In this document: positions 8,564 to 16,714 of the stretch, one piece after another
Layout: every line of letters starts with the position of its first letter
Position numbering within the stretch: the first letter of the stretch is position 1
From: Mesorhizobium sp. WSM3859
GTDB taxonomy: Bacteria; Pseudomonadota; Alphaproteobacteria; Rhizobiales; Rhizobiaceae
Assembly: GCF_002295065.1 (NCBI RefSeq)
Contig: NZ_NSGG01000002.1
Location: 558,001-622,000, forward strand
Direction: 5' to 3'
DNA: 64,000 nt
Position numbers and translations under genes: made by a program
The notes under the pieces: model-generated
The model's input: the letters and a program-made list of their open reading frames with translations, nothing else
Databases searched by the model: none
What the model was told of the DNA's origin: nothing

Positions 8564-9547
8564 TCAGGCCGCTCGCGGCGTGTCCCAGCGCGAGCCGCCG
8601 CCGAAAGAGCCCAGCGCCTTGTCGCGCAGTTCCCTGAATTTGGATGACGCCTCCGCAAGCCGGCGATCCCATTCCGGATTAGGCGTCTGGCCTTCGATGG
8701 TTTCGAAATAGACCTGCATCAGCGATGCGATGGCGAATGGCTCGATGAAGGCGGCCTTGAAGGCCCAGGCAAAGACGATGGCCAGCACAAAGGCCCAGCC
8801 GGCTAGCTGTCCCGGCATGACCCACAGGATCGCGGCCGCGGGCGCCAGCATCAGCAGGAAGATGACGAAGGACACGCCCCACATGATCACCGCCAGCCAG
8901 ACGGCGTTCTTGACCATGTGCTTGCCGTTCTGCGCGTAAAGCACGACGCCTTGCCGCGCCGTCTCGAAGGGCGAGTTCGAATTGATGCGGATGTTGTAGC
9001 CGAGGATGATCTCGTCGACATAGGTCAGCGAGAGGCGAATGACCGTGTTGATGAAGCTGACGATGCCGCTTAGGCCTGGAATGGGCAGGAAGGCGGCGAT
9101 GCCGCCGATCAGGCCGGTGATGGCGCGGATGGCGCCCTTGACCAGCTGGTCGACGACGAAAAGGATGTTGGCCTCGGCAAAGCGCTGGGAGACCACTTCC
9201 TTGGCATAGGCGATCTGGCCCTGGCCGTCGGGGATATCGTGGCCATCGATCAGATGCACCATGACCGCGATATGGCCCGCTTTCAGCACATATAGGATGT
9301 ATTCGCGGATCCAGTAGACGGCGATCGACACGACGCCGAAGCCGACCACGCCGCCCCAGAGAGCGAAGGACATCGGGCCATCCGGATCGGTCGAGATATG
9401 GCCGACGCCGTAGCCGACGCTGGCGCCCGTGCCGGTCGCCATGATGTAGGCGACCGTGATGCCGAAATAGACGATCATGCGAAAGACGATAAACGGCCAT
9501 GTCCGCATCATGATGGACACCGACCGGCCAATGCTGAAGTCCCACAT
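8564..9547 (-). CDS. Multi-pass inner-membrane protein of unknown function
   Basis: 327 residues. At least six hydrophobic segments are visible: near residues 20-40 (FIVFRMIVYFGITVAYIM), 60-85, 130-150, 155-180, 215-235 (WLAVIMWGVSFVIFLLML) and 240-270. A polar C-terminal tail of about 50 residues (LAEASSKFRELRDKALG) follows. I do not recognise a named transporter motif. It converges on bluB and is followed upstream by a 130-base gap. The start is the ATG at 9547. Confidence 0.75.
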   Translation of the reverse strand: MWDFSIGRSVSIMMRTWPFIVFRMIVYFGITVAYIMATGTGASVGYGVGHISTDPDGPMSFALWGGVVGFGVVSIAVYWIREYILYVLKAGHIAVMVHLIDGHDIPDGQGQIAYAKEVVSQRFAEANILFVVDQLVKGAIRAITGLIGGIAAFLPIPGLSGIVSFINTVIRLSLTYVDEIILGYNIRINSNSPFETARQGVVLYAQNGKHMVKNAVWLAVIMWGVSFVIFLLMLAPAAAILWVMPGQLAGWAFVLAIVFAWAFKAAFIEPFAIASLMQVYFETIEGQTPNPEWDRRLAEASSKFRELRDKALGSFGGGSRWDTPRAA

Positions 9548-9621
9548 GGCCCCGACTCTCCACGCCCTAAGAGATGGCGCAGGAGGATGCGCTCGCCCTA
9601 TTGATTGTCAATCGCGGCAGG

Positions 9622-9650
9622 GTTGCACCGGCCCGAAACCGGTGCACAAC
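9622..9650. terminator. Hairpin between the TetR gene and the membrane-protein gene
   Basis: GTTGCACCGG and CCGGTGCACAAC pair around a short CCCGAAA loop. It lies 28 bases beyond the TetR stop codon, where a transcription terminator would be expected. No T-run follows on the minus strand, so it is either a factor-assisted terminator or only a small extragenic palindrome. Confidence 0.35.
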
Positions 9651-9677
9651 GTGGCGGCTTGGTTACCCAAGCGTGCT

Positions 9678-10271
9678 CTAAGGCTTTCTGCGCAAGCCTT
9701 CGAGCAGTAGCTTAAACGCCGCGATCGCCTTCCTCGATGTGGCTTCGGGATCCTTGGAATTGGCGATGCGCTGTGCGGCCTGGCTGCTGGCGCCGTTGAT
9801 CAGCCGCGCAACTGTCTCGGGATCGACATCGGCGACGACCACGCCCTCTTCCTGCAACGCGGTCAGGTGTTCGGTCATCGAGGCGATGCAGGCATTGGCG
9901 TTTGGCCACTGCGCCGGATCGCCGAGCACGGCCGGGCCGTCGCGGAACATGATGCGCTGGATCTCCGGCTCCAGCGCCATCTCGATATAGGTGGTGCATT
10001 CGTCGACGAAATGCTGCCAGCGGGTCGGCGCCTTCGACGCCGCCTCGTTGACCCGCAAGGCCATCTCGCCGTCGATCTCGGCGATCACCGCCTGCAGCAG
10101 CCCCTTCTTGTCGCCGAAATGATGGTAGAGCGCGCCGCGCGTCAGGCCGGCCGAGGCGGTGAAATCGTCCATCGAGGCCTCGGCATAGCCGATCGTGCCG
10201 AAGGCGTCGCGGGCGGCCGCAATTAGCTTGGCGCGCGTCTCGGCGATCATCTCCTTGCGCGGTCTGTGCAT
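9678..10271 (-). CDS. TetR family transcriptional repressor
   Basis: 197 residues. The N-terminal DNA-binding domain has the TetR helix-turn-helix: ARDAFGTIGYAEASMDDFTA, then GLTRGALYHHFGDKKGLL (residues about 43-60). The C-terminal domain (DECTTYIEMALEPEIQRIM, ITG-like helices) is typical of the YbjK/TetR_C groups that sense small hydrophobic ligands. It is divergent from an MFS transporter, and the 119-base gap holds three copies of one palindrome. The simplest reading is that it represses both itself and the exporter until an inducer binds. Confidence 0.92.
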   Translation of the reverse strand: MHRPRKEMIAETRAKLIAAARDAFGTIGYAEASMDDFTASAGLTRGALYHHFGDKKGLLQAVIAEIDGEMALRVNEAASKAPTRWQHFVDECTTYIEMALEPEIQRIMFRDGPAVLGDPAQWPNANACIASMTEHLTALQEEGVVVADVDPETVARLINGASSQAAQRIANSKDPEATSRKAIAAFKLLLEGLRRKP

Positions 10272-10287
10272 GCCCTGGCCCTATTCG

Positions 10288-10354
10288 CATACGCCTCGTA
10301 TGCCAATTGACATACGCAGCGTATGAACTATCTCACACTCATACGCAACGTATG
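10288..10354. promoter_or_regulatory. Three tandem palindromic operators between tetR and mfs
   Basis: CATACGCCTCGTATG (10288-10302), CATACGCAGCGTATG (10311-10325) and CATACGCAACGTATG (10340-10354) share the form CATACG-N3-CGTATG with both half-sites intact in every copy. Start-to-start spacing is 23 and 29 bases. A TTGACA -35-like hexamer (10307-10312) overlaps the start of the middle copy, so a bound repressor would block polymerase at the mfs promoter. The copies are also close to the tetR start, consistent with autoregulation. Confidence 0.85.
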
Positions 10355-10390
10355 TAGTTGTGGTATACACCCTTGTCGAGGAGCAGGATC

Positions 10391-11611
10391 ATGCGAAACC
10401 CCTACGCGGAAATCTTTCGGGCTCCCGGCACGAAAGCCTTTGCCGCGGCCGCCTTCATCGCGCGCCTGCCGATCGCCATGGTGCCGATCGGCATCGTGGC
10501 GATGCTGTCGCAGACGCATGGCGAATACTGGCTGGCCGGCGCGGTTTCCGCGACCTACGCGCTGGTCAATGCTTTTCTTTCGCCGCAAGTGTCGCGGCTG
10601 GTGGACCGGCGCGGCCAGACAGTGATCGCGGCACCGATGACGCTTGTCTCGGTGCTTGCCTTCGCGACGCTGATTATCGCGGCCAATCAGCACTGGCCGG
10701 CCTGGACCTTATTCCCGTCCGCCCTGCTCGCCGCCGCCATGCCCAGCATCCCGGCGCTGGTCAGGGCGCGCTGGACCGAGATTTTTCGTGACCGGCCGGA
10801 ATTGAACACCGCATTCGCCTTCGAGTCCGCCGCCGACGAGTTGGTCTATGTCGCCGGCGCCTCGCTGTCGGTGGGCTTGAGCGCTGCGTTGTTCCCGGAA
10901 GCCGGCATGGTGGTCAGCACGCTCCTTTTGGCGCTCGGCTCGACGGCATTCCTGCTGCAGCGCTCGACGGAGCCGCCTGTCCGCCCGGTCGAGCATGGCG
11001 CGACCGGTTCGGCGATCCGCCTGCGGCCGGTGCAGATCATCACCTTCGCGCTCATCTTCGTCGGCGCAACCTTCGCCACCACGGAAGTGACGACGGTTGC
11101 GATCACCAAGGCGCTCGGCCAGCCAGAGGCGGCAAGCCTGGTCATCGGGGTCTATGCGCTGGGATCCTTCGTGCTCGGCGTCATCGTCGGCGCGCTCAAC
11201 CTGAAGGCGCCGCTGCAGCGGCAATTGGCGGTGGCGGTCACCGTGATCGCGCTCACCACCCTGCCGCTGCTTTTCGTCGACACGGTGCCGACGCTGGCGC
11301 TGGCGGTCTTCGTCAGCGGCGTCGCGATCTCGCCGACCTTCATCACCGCCTTCGGCCTGATCGAACGCCACGTGCCGCCGGCGATGCTCACCGAGGGCGT
11401 GACCTGGGTGACGACCGGCATCGGCATCGGCATGGCGCTCGGCTCCTTCGCCGCCGGCTGGACGGTCGACACTTTCGGCCCGCAGAACGGGTTCTGGGTT
11501 TCAGTCGCGGCGGGCTCCATCGCGCTCGCCACCGTGCTTGCCGGCCAATGTCGGCTGGCGACGGACGATCGCGATGTGGATAGAGGCGAAGCGGTGATGC
11601 CTGCCAAGTGA
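10391..11611 (+). CDS. MFS family transporter, probable drug/metabolite exporter
   Basis: 406 residues from the ATG at 10391, chosen for GAGGAGCAGG just upstream; a GTG... frame extension to 10358 crosses operator sequence. The protein is hydrophobic throughout with about 12 predicted membrane segments and the loop motif LVDRRGQ (near residue 79) between segments 2 and 3. A charged C-terminal tail (DDRDVDRGEA) is cytoplasmic. Substrate cannot be told from sequence; pairing with a TetR repressor suggests efflux of a compound that is also the inducer. Confidence 0.88.
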   Translation: MRNPYAEIFRAPGTKAFAAAAFIARLPIAMVPIGIVAMLSQTHGEYWLAGAVSATYALVNAFLSPQVSRLVDRRGQTVIAAPMTLVSVLAFATLIIAANQHWPAWTLFPSALLAAAMPSIPALVRARWTEIFRDRPELNTAFAFESAADELVYVAGASLSVGLSAALFPEAGMVVSTLLLALGSTAFLLQRSTEPPVRPVEHGATGSAIRLRPVQIITFALIFVGATFATTEVTTVAITKALGQPEAASLVIGVYALGSFVLGVIVGALNLKAPLQRQLAVAVTVIALTTLPLLFVDTVPTLALAVFVSGVAISPTFITAFGLIERHVPPAMLTEGVTWVTTGIGIGMALGSFAAGWTVDTFGPQNGFWVSVAAGSIALATVLAGQCRLATDDRDVDRGEAVMPAK

Positions 11612-11674
11612 TGATTATTCGACCGTCCGATCATCATCGCAAACGTTGGCAGTCAGCCGGAGCCTCAACGACTT

Positions 11675-11729
11675 CGTCATCCACGGCGGAGCGACGCGAA
11701 GCGGAGCGCAGACCCCAAGGATGACGACG
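11675..11729. repeat. R1 element fragment followed by a degenerate 28-base tandem repeat
   Basis: CGTCATCCACGGCGGAGCGA (11675 on) and GCAGACCCCAAGGATGACGACG repeat the outer arm of the R1 element, but the centre and second arm are missing. Directly after, 11736-11819 reads as three diverged units of about 28 bases built on GGTTCGGGCAACCGCCTATG-like sequence (first two units about 21 of 28 identical by eye). The rest of 11612-11865 shows nothing else. Confidence 0.55.
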
Positions 11730-11865
11730 TCGCGTAGGTCTCGGCCAATCGCCTGCGTCGCGGAGGGTTCGGGCAACCGCCTATGTCGCCGAGGCTTCGG
11801 TCAGTCAGCGACACCGCGGGCTGCAACGCCGCCGTAGGGCCTCCCGCTCGTCAACCCTTCGACGA

Positions 11866-12966
11866 CTAAAGGATCTCGGTCTTGGCGATGTGGATGCCGA
11901 AGCCTTCGAGACCGACATAATGGCGCTCGCGCGAGGCGATCAGGTTGATCGAGGAGATGCCGAGATCCTTGAGTATCTGGGCGCCGAGGCCGATCTCGCG
12001 CCATTCGTTCTCGCGGCGGCGAGCCTCTTCGTGATCCTCGCGGTCGCCGCTCACCGGACGCTTGCGCTCCTGATGCGCGACGCCGACCGAGCCTTCGCGC
12101 AGATAGACGATAACACCGCGCCGGCGCTCGCCCATCGTCTTCATGATGCCGTCGAGCCGGTGGCTGGTGCCGAAGACGTCGGTCACGACGTCCTCCGGAT
12201 GCAGGCGCACCGGCACCTCCTCGCCGTCGCGGATGTCGCCGAAGACGACCGCAAGGTGGTGCATGGAATCCCATGGCAGCGTGTAGGTGAAGGCCTGCGC
12301 CTTGCCGCCGGGCGTTTCGATATCGGAACAGGCGACGCGCTGGACCAGCGTTTCCTTGCGCTGGCGGTAGGCGATGAGGTCGGCCACCGAAACCTGCTTC
12401 AGGCCATGCTCCTCGGCGAAGGCCTGCACTTCCGGCCCGCGCTTGACCGTGCCGTCGTCATTGACCAGCTCGGAGATGACGCCGACCGGCGGCAGTCCGG
12501 CAAGCTTGCAGAGATCGACCGCGGCTTCGGTATGGCCGGAGCGCATCAAGACGCCGCCTTCGCGCGCGATCAGCGGGAAGATGTGGCCGGGACGCACGAA
12601 ATCCGACGGGCCGACATTGCCGTTGGCAAGGTTGCGCACGGTGAGCGTGCGGTCGTCGGCGGAAATGCCTGTCGTGGTGCCATGCTTGAAATCGACGCTG
12701 ACGGTGAAGGCGGTGATGTGGGCGGAGTCATTGTCCGCCACCATCGGCGCGAGGTTGAGGCGCCTCGCATCCTCGCGCAGCATCGGCGTGCAGACGATGC
12801 CGGAGGTGTTGCGCACGATGAAGGCCATTTTCTCCGGCGTGCAGTGCACGGCGGCGACGATCAGGTCGCCCTCGTTCTCGCGCCCGTCATCGTCCATGAC
12901 GACAACGATCTCGCCGCGCTCGAAGGCGCGGATCGCTTCGACGATCTTCTTCTGGTCGTAAGGCAT
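11866..12966 (-). CDS. ribB: 3,4-dihydroxy-2-butanone-4-phosphate synthase with a degenerate GTP-cyclohydrolase-II-like domain
   Basis: 366 residues. The N-terminal domain (1-205) makes 3,4-dihydroxy-2-butanone 4-phosphate from ribulose 5-phosphate for riboflavin; its Mg/active-site loop MDDDGRENEGDL lies at 24-35 and RSGHTEAAVDL in the second half. The C-terminal part (about 210-366) aligns in pattern with RibA, but where RibA has three zinc-binding cysteines this protein reads RLHPEDVVTDVFGTSHRLDG with no cysteine. GTP cyclohydrolase II activity is therefore unlikely, and the genome should carry a separate ribA. aroC lies upstream on the same strand. Confidence 0.93.
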   Translation of the reverse strand: MPYDQKKIVEAIRAFERGEIVVVMDDDGRENEGDLIVAAVHCTPEKMAFIVRNTSGIVCTPMLREDARRLNLAPMVADNDSAHITAFTVSVDFKHGTTTGISADDRTLTVRNLANGNVGPSDFVRPGHIFPLIAREGGVLMRSGHTEAAVDLCKLAGLPPVGVISELVNDDGTVKRGPEVQAFAEEHGLKQVSVADLIAYRQRKETLVQRVACSDIETPGGKAQAFTYTLPWDSMHHLAVVFGDIRDGEEVPVRLHPEDVVTDVFGTSHRLDGIMKTMGERRRGVIVYLREGSVGVAHQERKRPVSGDREDHEEARRRENEWREIGLGAQILKDLGISSINLIASRERHYVGLEGFGIHIAKTEIL

Positions 12967-12986
12967 GGGCGCTCGCTTTGCTCGTA

Positions 12987-13076
12987 GGAAGTAGGCAGTA
13001 GGCAGTAGGCAGTAGAAGAAAGAAAACGGCTGTCTGGGGCGGTCTACTGCCTAGTCCCTACTGCCTACTGCCTTCC
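12987..13076. repeat. Heptanucleotide foldback array reaching into aroC
   Basis: The left arm (12987-13015) contains three to four units of GTAGGCA. The right arm (13044-13076) contains the inverse unit CTACTGC three times with one variant CTAGTCC. The arms can pair into a long hairpin around a 28-base loop. The right arm includes the aroC stop codon (13051-13053) and encodes its last residues AVGSRD. A second array of the same design, with a different heptamer, lies at 23253-23376. Confidence 0.88.
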
Positions 13077-14166
13077 CTGTCTGTCCTCTGTGCCGCAGAT
13101 AATGATCGGCAATCGCGCAGGCAACCATGGCCTCGCCGATCGGCACGGCGCGGATGCCGACGCAGGGGTCGTGGCGGCCCTTGGTCGTCACCTGGACATC
13201 CTTGCCGTCCTTGTCGATCGATTTGCGAGGGGTCAGGATCGACGAGGTCGGCTTGACGGCGAAGCGGGCGACGATCGGCTGTCCCGTAGAGATGCCGCCC
13301 AATATGCCGCCGGCATGGTTGGACAAAAACACCGGCTTGCCGTCATTGCCCATGCGCATCTCGTCGGCGTTCTGTTCGCCGGTGATGCGGGCGGCCTCGA
13401 ATCCGTTGCCGATCTCGACGCCCTTGACGGCGTTGATCGACATCAGGCCCGACGCGATGTCCTGATCGAGCTTGGCGTAGATCGGCGCGCCGAGACCGGG
13501 CGGCACGCCGTCGGCGACGATCTCGATCACCGCGCCGACCGAGGAGCCGGCCTTTCGGATGCCGTCGAGATAGGCCGTGAAGACCGGAACCGAGGCCGGA
13601 TCCGGGGTGAAGAACGGGTTTTCGGCGTCGCCGACGAAATTCCAGTTCCAGTTGGCGCGATCGATGGACTTCTCGCCCATCGAGACCAGCGCGCCGCGCA
13701 CCGTCATGCCGGGCACTATCCTGCGCGCCAGCGCGCCGGCCGCGACCCGCGCCGCCGTCTCGCGCGCCGAGGATCGGCCGCCGCCGCGATGGTCGCGCAG
13801 GCCGTATTTGACCTCGTAGGTGTAGTCGGCATGGCCGGGACGGTACTGGCGGGCGATCTCGCCATAATCCTTGGAGCGCTGGTCGACATTCTCGATCAGC
13901 ATCGACACCGGCGTGCCGGTGGTGATCATCGTCTCGCCGTCCTCGTCGAGGATGAAGCCGGACAGGATCTTCACCTCGTCCGGCTCGCGGCGCTGGGTGA
14001 CGAAGCGCGACTGGCCGGGACGACGACGGTCTAGCTCGGCCTGGATGTCCTCGCGCTTGAAGCGGATGCCGGGCGGGCAGCCGTCGACAACGCAGCCAAG
14101 TGCGGCGCCATGGCTTTCACCCCAGGTGGTGACGCGGAATAGGTGGCCGAATGTGTTGTGCGACAT
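13051..14166 (-). CDS. aroC: Chorismate synthase
   Basis: 371 residues. Converts 5-enolpyruvylshikimate 3-phosphate to chorismate using reduced FMN, the last common step to aromatic amino acids, folate and quinones. Family signatures are present: [14 protein letters not shown] at the N-terminus with the catalytic histidine, [10 protein letters not shown], and [17 protein letters not shown]. The C-terminus is unusual: the final AVGSRD is read from the heptanucleotide array that begins there, so the native tail was probably replaced or extended by repeat sequence. The start is the ATG at 14166. Confidence 0.97.
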   Translation of the reverse strand: MSHNTFGHLFRVTTWGESHGAALGCVVDGCPPGIRFKREDIQAELDRRRPGQSRFVTQRREPDEVKILSGFILDEDGETMITTGTPVSMLIENVDQRSKDYGEIARQYRPGHADYTYEVKYGLRDHRGGGRSSARETAARVAAGALARRIVPGMTVRGALVSMGEKSIDRANWNWNFVGDAENPFFTPDPASVPVFTAYLDGIRKAGSSVGAVIEIVADGVPPGLGAPIYAKLDQDIASGLMSINAVKGVEIGNGFEAARITGEQNADEMRMGNDGKPVFLSNHAGGILGGISTGQPIVARFAVKPTSSILTPRKSIDKDGKDVQVTTKGRHDPCVGIRAVPIGEAMVACAIADHYLRHRGQTGKAVGSRD

Positions 14167-14369
14167 GAAAAACGCCCTGCCCGGTGACGAAACCGGCTAC
14201 GGCTGCCTTCTATTGGCGTTTTCCACAGTGGTCAAACGGTGATCGGATGCATCAAACTGTGATGTGGCGGATTTAGTTTTGACACATTCGGTTGGTTTCT
14301 GCTCTCTTCCCATCCGCCGTTGAGGATCCGCCGCTGACGAGCCGGCGCAATAACCTAAAGAGGACGACG

Positions 14370-14633
14370 ATGCGTACCCTGATTGGCGCCGCCTGCGCCA
14401 TGCTGCTGATTTCCACCGCCGCCGCGTTCGCCGGCCAGACCGAAGGCCTGATCAAGAAGGTCGACAAGGACACGCTGACGCTGACGCTGGACGACGGAAA
14501 GGCCTACAAGCTCAACGCCGAAACCGATATCGACTCGCTGAAGCCGGGGATGGACATCGTCATCGCCTATGACGTGAGCAATGGCGAGAATGTCGTGACG
14601 GATATGCAGTTGCCCGACAGCGACCAGAACTAA
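14370..14633 (+). CDS. DUF1344 family small periplasmic protein
   Basis: 87 residues from the ATG at 14370 with AAAGAGGA ahead of it. A signal peptide of about 22 residues (MRTLIGAACAMLLISTAAAF) ends before AGQ. The mature part, TEGLIKKVDKDTLTLTLDDG...YKLNAETDIDSLKPGMDIVIAY, is a small beta-rich domain matching the DUF1344 pattern in rhizobia; its function is unknown. The stop codon directly abuts the R2 repeat copy B, so its transcript probably ends in that element's hairpins. Confidence 0.8.
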   Translation: MRTLIGAACAMLLISTAAAFAGQTEGLIKKVDKDTLTLTLDDGKAYKLNAETDIDSLKPGMDIVIAYDVSNGENVVTDMQLPDSDQN

Positions 14634-14853
14634 ATTCAGGTGAGGCCGGCCTGCAAATGGCGGCTTCCTGCGCTTCTACAGCGCCGCGCGTCCGGACGGA
14701 CGCGCAAAGGACGCTGTAGCACTTTAATTTGCGCATGATCCCTTTCCGAAAATCGTTTCTCGATTTTCGGGGTCATGCGCGTGCTCACGTACGAAGAGTA
14801 CGCTCCGCTCCGGTTCTCGGAACCCACCATTTTCGGCTCGGCCTGACCTGAAT
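14634..14853. repeat. R2 element copy B carrying a nested double-hairpin insertion
   Basis: The ends ATTCAGGTGAGGCCGGCC (14634 on) and GGCCTGACCTGAAT (to 14853) match copy A at 6159-6303 in inverse orientation. Between GCGCTTCT and GTGCTCACGT, where copy A is continuous, this copy has about 103 extra bases (14678-14780). The extra segment is two back-to-back hairpins: CTACAGCG...CGCTGTAG, then GCGCATGA...TCATGCGC with CCGAAAATCG inside it. Confidence 0.82.
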
Positions 14854-14924
14854 TCGCCGCGCCGCGAGGTTCTGGCCACCGCGCACCGTCGGTGTTTGGA
14901 AACTGGCCCGTACGCCCAAAGCTT

Positions 14925-15090
14925 GGTCATTCCAGGGCGAAGCAAGGAGCGCAGCGACGCGCAGACCCTGGAATCCATGCCGTTACGTCAGAGCTTTGCA
15001 GCGGTGCAGAACGACCTTTGTTCTGCACCGCTTTTGCTATTCGGCTGAGGTCACGGCATGGATCCTTGGGTCTTCGCTCCGGCCGCACCC
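14925..15090. repeat. R1 MITE-like palindromic element, copy 2
   Basis: The left arm GGTCATTCCAGGGCGAAGCA leads to GCAGACCCTGGAATCCATGC; the centre has GCGGTGCAGAACGACC...GTTCTGCACCGC as a stronger dyad than in copy 1; the right arm is GGTCACGGCATGGATCC and is shortened, ending about 5 bases before the stop codon of the phosphoglycerate-mutase-family gene. Together with R2 copy B it fills the gap 14634-15094. Confidence 0.8.
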
Positions 15091-15094
15091 GGAC

Positions 15095-15682
15095 CTACAG
15101 CCACTCCAGGCCGCGGCCCTGCAGCCGGAGCAGGCGGTCCTGCGGGATCTCCAGGGCGGCCGCGTCGTTCTTGGATATGCCTTCGACGAAGCGGAAAAGG
15201 CAGCGCATGACGCCGCCATGGGTGACGCACACCGTCTGCCGGTCAAGCGCGTCGAACCAAGGCTTCACCCGTTCGAGCAGCATCTCGTAGCTTTCCGCGC
15301 CCTCGCCCGGGGGCTGGAAATCCCATTTGGCGGCGCGGCGGCCACGCGTGGATCCAGGATGCCGGGCCTCGAGCTCCCGAAACGTAAAACCCTGCCATTC
15401 GCCGAAACTCAATTCCACCAGACGCGGCTCCGTCCGGTAGGCGAGCGGGTCGAGCCCCATTGCGGCGCGCATCAGTTCCATGGTTTCGCATGTGCGCCGC
15501 ATCGGACTTGCGACAAAGTCGAAATCCTCACCCTTGCCGATCATCGCGGCCAGGCGCCGTCCGTTGGCAGTGGCCTGCCGGCGTCCAAGCTCATTGATGT
15601 CGGTGTCGGCCTGACCCTGCAGGCGACGCTGGGTATTCCACTCGGTCTGGCCGTGGCGCGCGATGTAGACGAGCGGGTACAT
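15095..15682 (-). CDS. Histidine phosphatase (phosphoglycerate mutase) family protein
   Basis: 195 residues from the ATG at 15682; a TTG 12 bases upstream is an alternative start. The phosphohistidine motif RHGQTEWN is near the N-terminus, and the second catalytic histidine is in CVTHGGVMR near residue 158. The active-site glutamate region is ELSFGEWQG. Such enzymes remove or move phosphate on small molecules; family alone does not separate a mutase from an alpha-ribazole phosphatase (CobC-like) or other phosphatase. It follows fabI on the same strand across a 105-base gap holding an R3 hairpin. Confidence 0.88.
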   Translation of the reverse strand: MYPLVYIARHGQTEWNTQRRLQGQADTDINELGRRQATANGRRLAAMIGKGEDFDFVASPMRRTCETMELMRAAMGLDPLAYRTEPRLVELSFGEWQGFTFRELEARHPGSTRGRRAAKWDFQPPGEGAESYEMLLERVKPWFDALDRQTVCVTHGGVMRCLFRFVEGISKNDAAALEIPQDRLLRLQGRGLEWL

Positions 15683-15717
15683 CAGGTCTTCCAAGGTCGG
15701 ACGCTATTTGTTTTTGC

Positions 15718-15765
15718 AAGCAATTCCGGACGGAAAACCGCTTCGCACTTTTCCTGGACTTGCTT
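15718..15765. repeat. R3 hairpin repeat, copy 1
   Basis: AGCAATTCCGGACGGAAAAC, then CGCTTCGCACTTTTCCTGGA and CTTGCT. The outer CAATTCCGGA/TCCTGGACTTG and inner GGAAAA/TTTTCC segments pair. It recurs at 46837-46880 (inverse orientation) and near 53010-53056. Confidence 0.7.
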
Positions 15766-15787
15766 GGACGCTGGATAGGCGGAAAGA

Positions 15788-16606
15788 TCAGTCCTTGACG
15801 GTCGAGATATCCGGCGCGTCGACCGCCTTCATGCCGACGACATGATAGCCGGAATCGACGTGATGGACCTCGCCGGTCACGCCGCGCGACAGGTCGGACA
15901 GGAAATAGACGCCGGAATCGCCGACCTCTTCCTGAGTGACCGTCTGCTTCAGCGGCGAATTGTATTCGTTCCACTTCAGGATATAGCGGAAATCGCCGAT
16001 GCCGGAGGCGGCGAGTGTCTTGATCGGCCCGGCCGAGATCGCGTTGACGCGGATCTTCCTGGCGCCGAGGTCGACGGCGAGATAGCGCACGCTTGCTTCC
16101 AGCGCCGCCTTGGCGACGCCCATGACGTTGTAATGCGGCATCACCTTCTCGGCGCCGTAATAGGTCAGCGTCAAAAGCGAACCGCCGTCCGTCATCAGCG
16201 GCTCGGCGCGCTTGGCGATGGTGGTGAAGGAATACACCGAGATGTCCATGGTGCGCAGGAAATTGTCGCGCGTCGTCTCGACATAACGGCCGGTGAGCTC
16301 GTCCTTGTCGGAGAAGGCGATAGCATGGACGAGGAAGTCGAGCTTGCCCCAATGGCCGGCGATATCGGCAAAGACGGCGTCGAGGCTTTCGGAATCGGTC
16401 ACGTCGCAATGTCCAGCGACATGCGCGTTGAGTTCGGCCGCCAGCGGCTCGACGCGCTTCTTGAACGCCTCGCCCTGATAGGTCAGCGCGATTTCGGCGC
16501 CGTGATCGACGCAAGCCTTGGCGATCCCATAAGCGATCGACCGATTGTTGGCGACACCGAGGATCAGGCCCCGCTTACCGGCCATCAGGCCCTGTCCACC
16601 TGCCAT
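15788..16606 (-). CDS. fabI: Enoyl-[acyl-carrier-protein] reductase (NADH)
   Basis: 272 residues from the ATG at 16606, which has GGAGAG 7 bases upstream; an in-frame TTG 6 bases earlier is less likely. It catalyses the last reduction of each fatty-acid elongation cycle. The SDR-type cofactor motif is GVANNRSIAYGIA, and the catalytic Tyr-x6-Lys is in YNVMGVAK, the FabI spacing. The substrate loop AISAGPIKTLAASGI is intact. The DnaJ-like gene is upstream and the phosphoglycerate-mutase-family gene downstream on the same strand. Confidence 0.96.
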   Translation of the reverse strand: MAGGQGLMAGKRGLILGVANNRSIAYGIAKACVDHGAEIALTYQGEAFKKRVEPLAAELNAHVAGHCDVTDSESLDAVFADIAGHWGKLDFLVHAIAFSDKDELTGRYVETTRDNFLRTMDISVYSFTTIAKRAEPLMTDGGSLLTLTYYGAEKVMPHYNVMGVAKAALEASVRYLAVDLGARKIRVNAISAGPIKTLAASGIGDFRYILKWNEYNSPLKQTVTQEEVGDSGVYFLSDLSRGVTGEVHHVDSGYHVVGMKAVDAPDISTVKD

Positions 16607-16714
16607 GTGCAAGCTCTCCGCAAGAATATCTGCTTTGTGGAGAGCCCTATCGCACAGGCACAGAGCCCCTTCAAGCGCTCAAAAGACACTGTGACGGGAA
16701 CAAAATTCCCTCGA

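Noticed and set aside
11866-12340. Functional GTP cyclohydrolase II activity of the ribB product
   Set aside because: All three zinc-binding cysteines of RibA are missing.
12987-13076. CRISPR-like repeat array
   Set aside because: Units are 7 bases with no spacers and are arranged in inverted halves; no cas gene is nearby.
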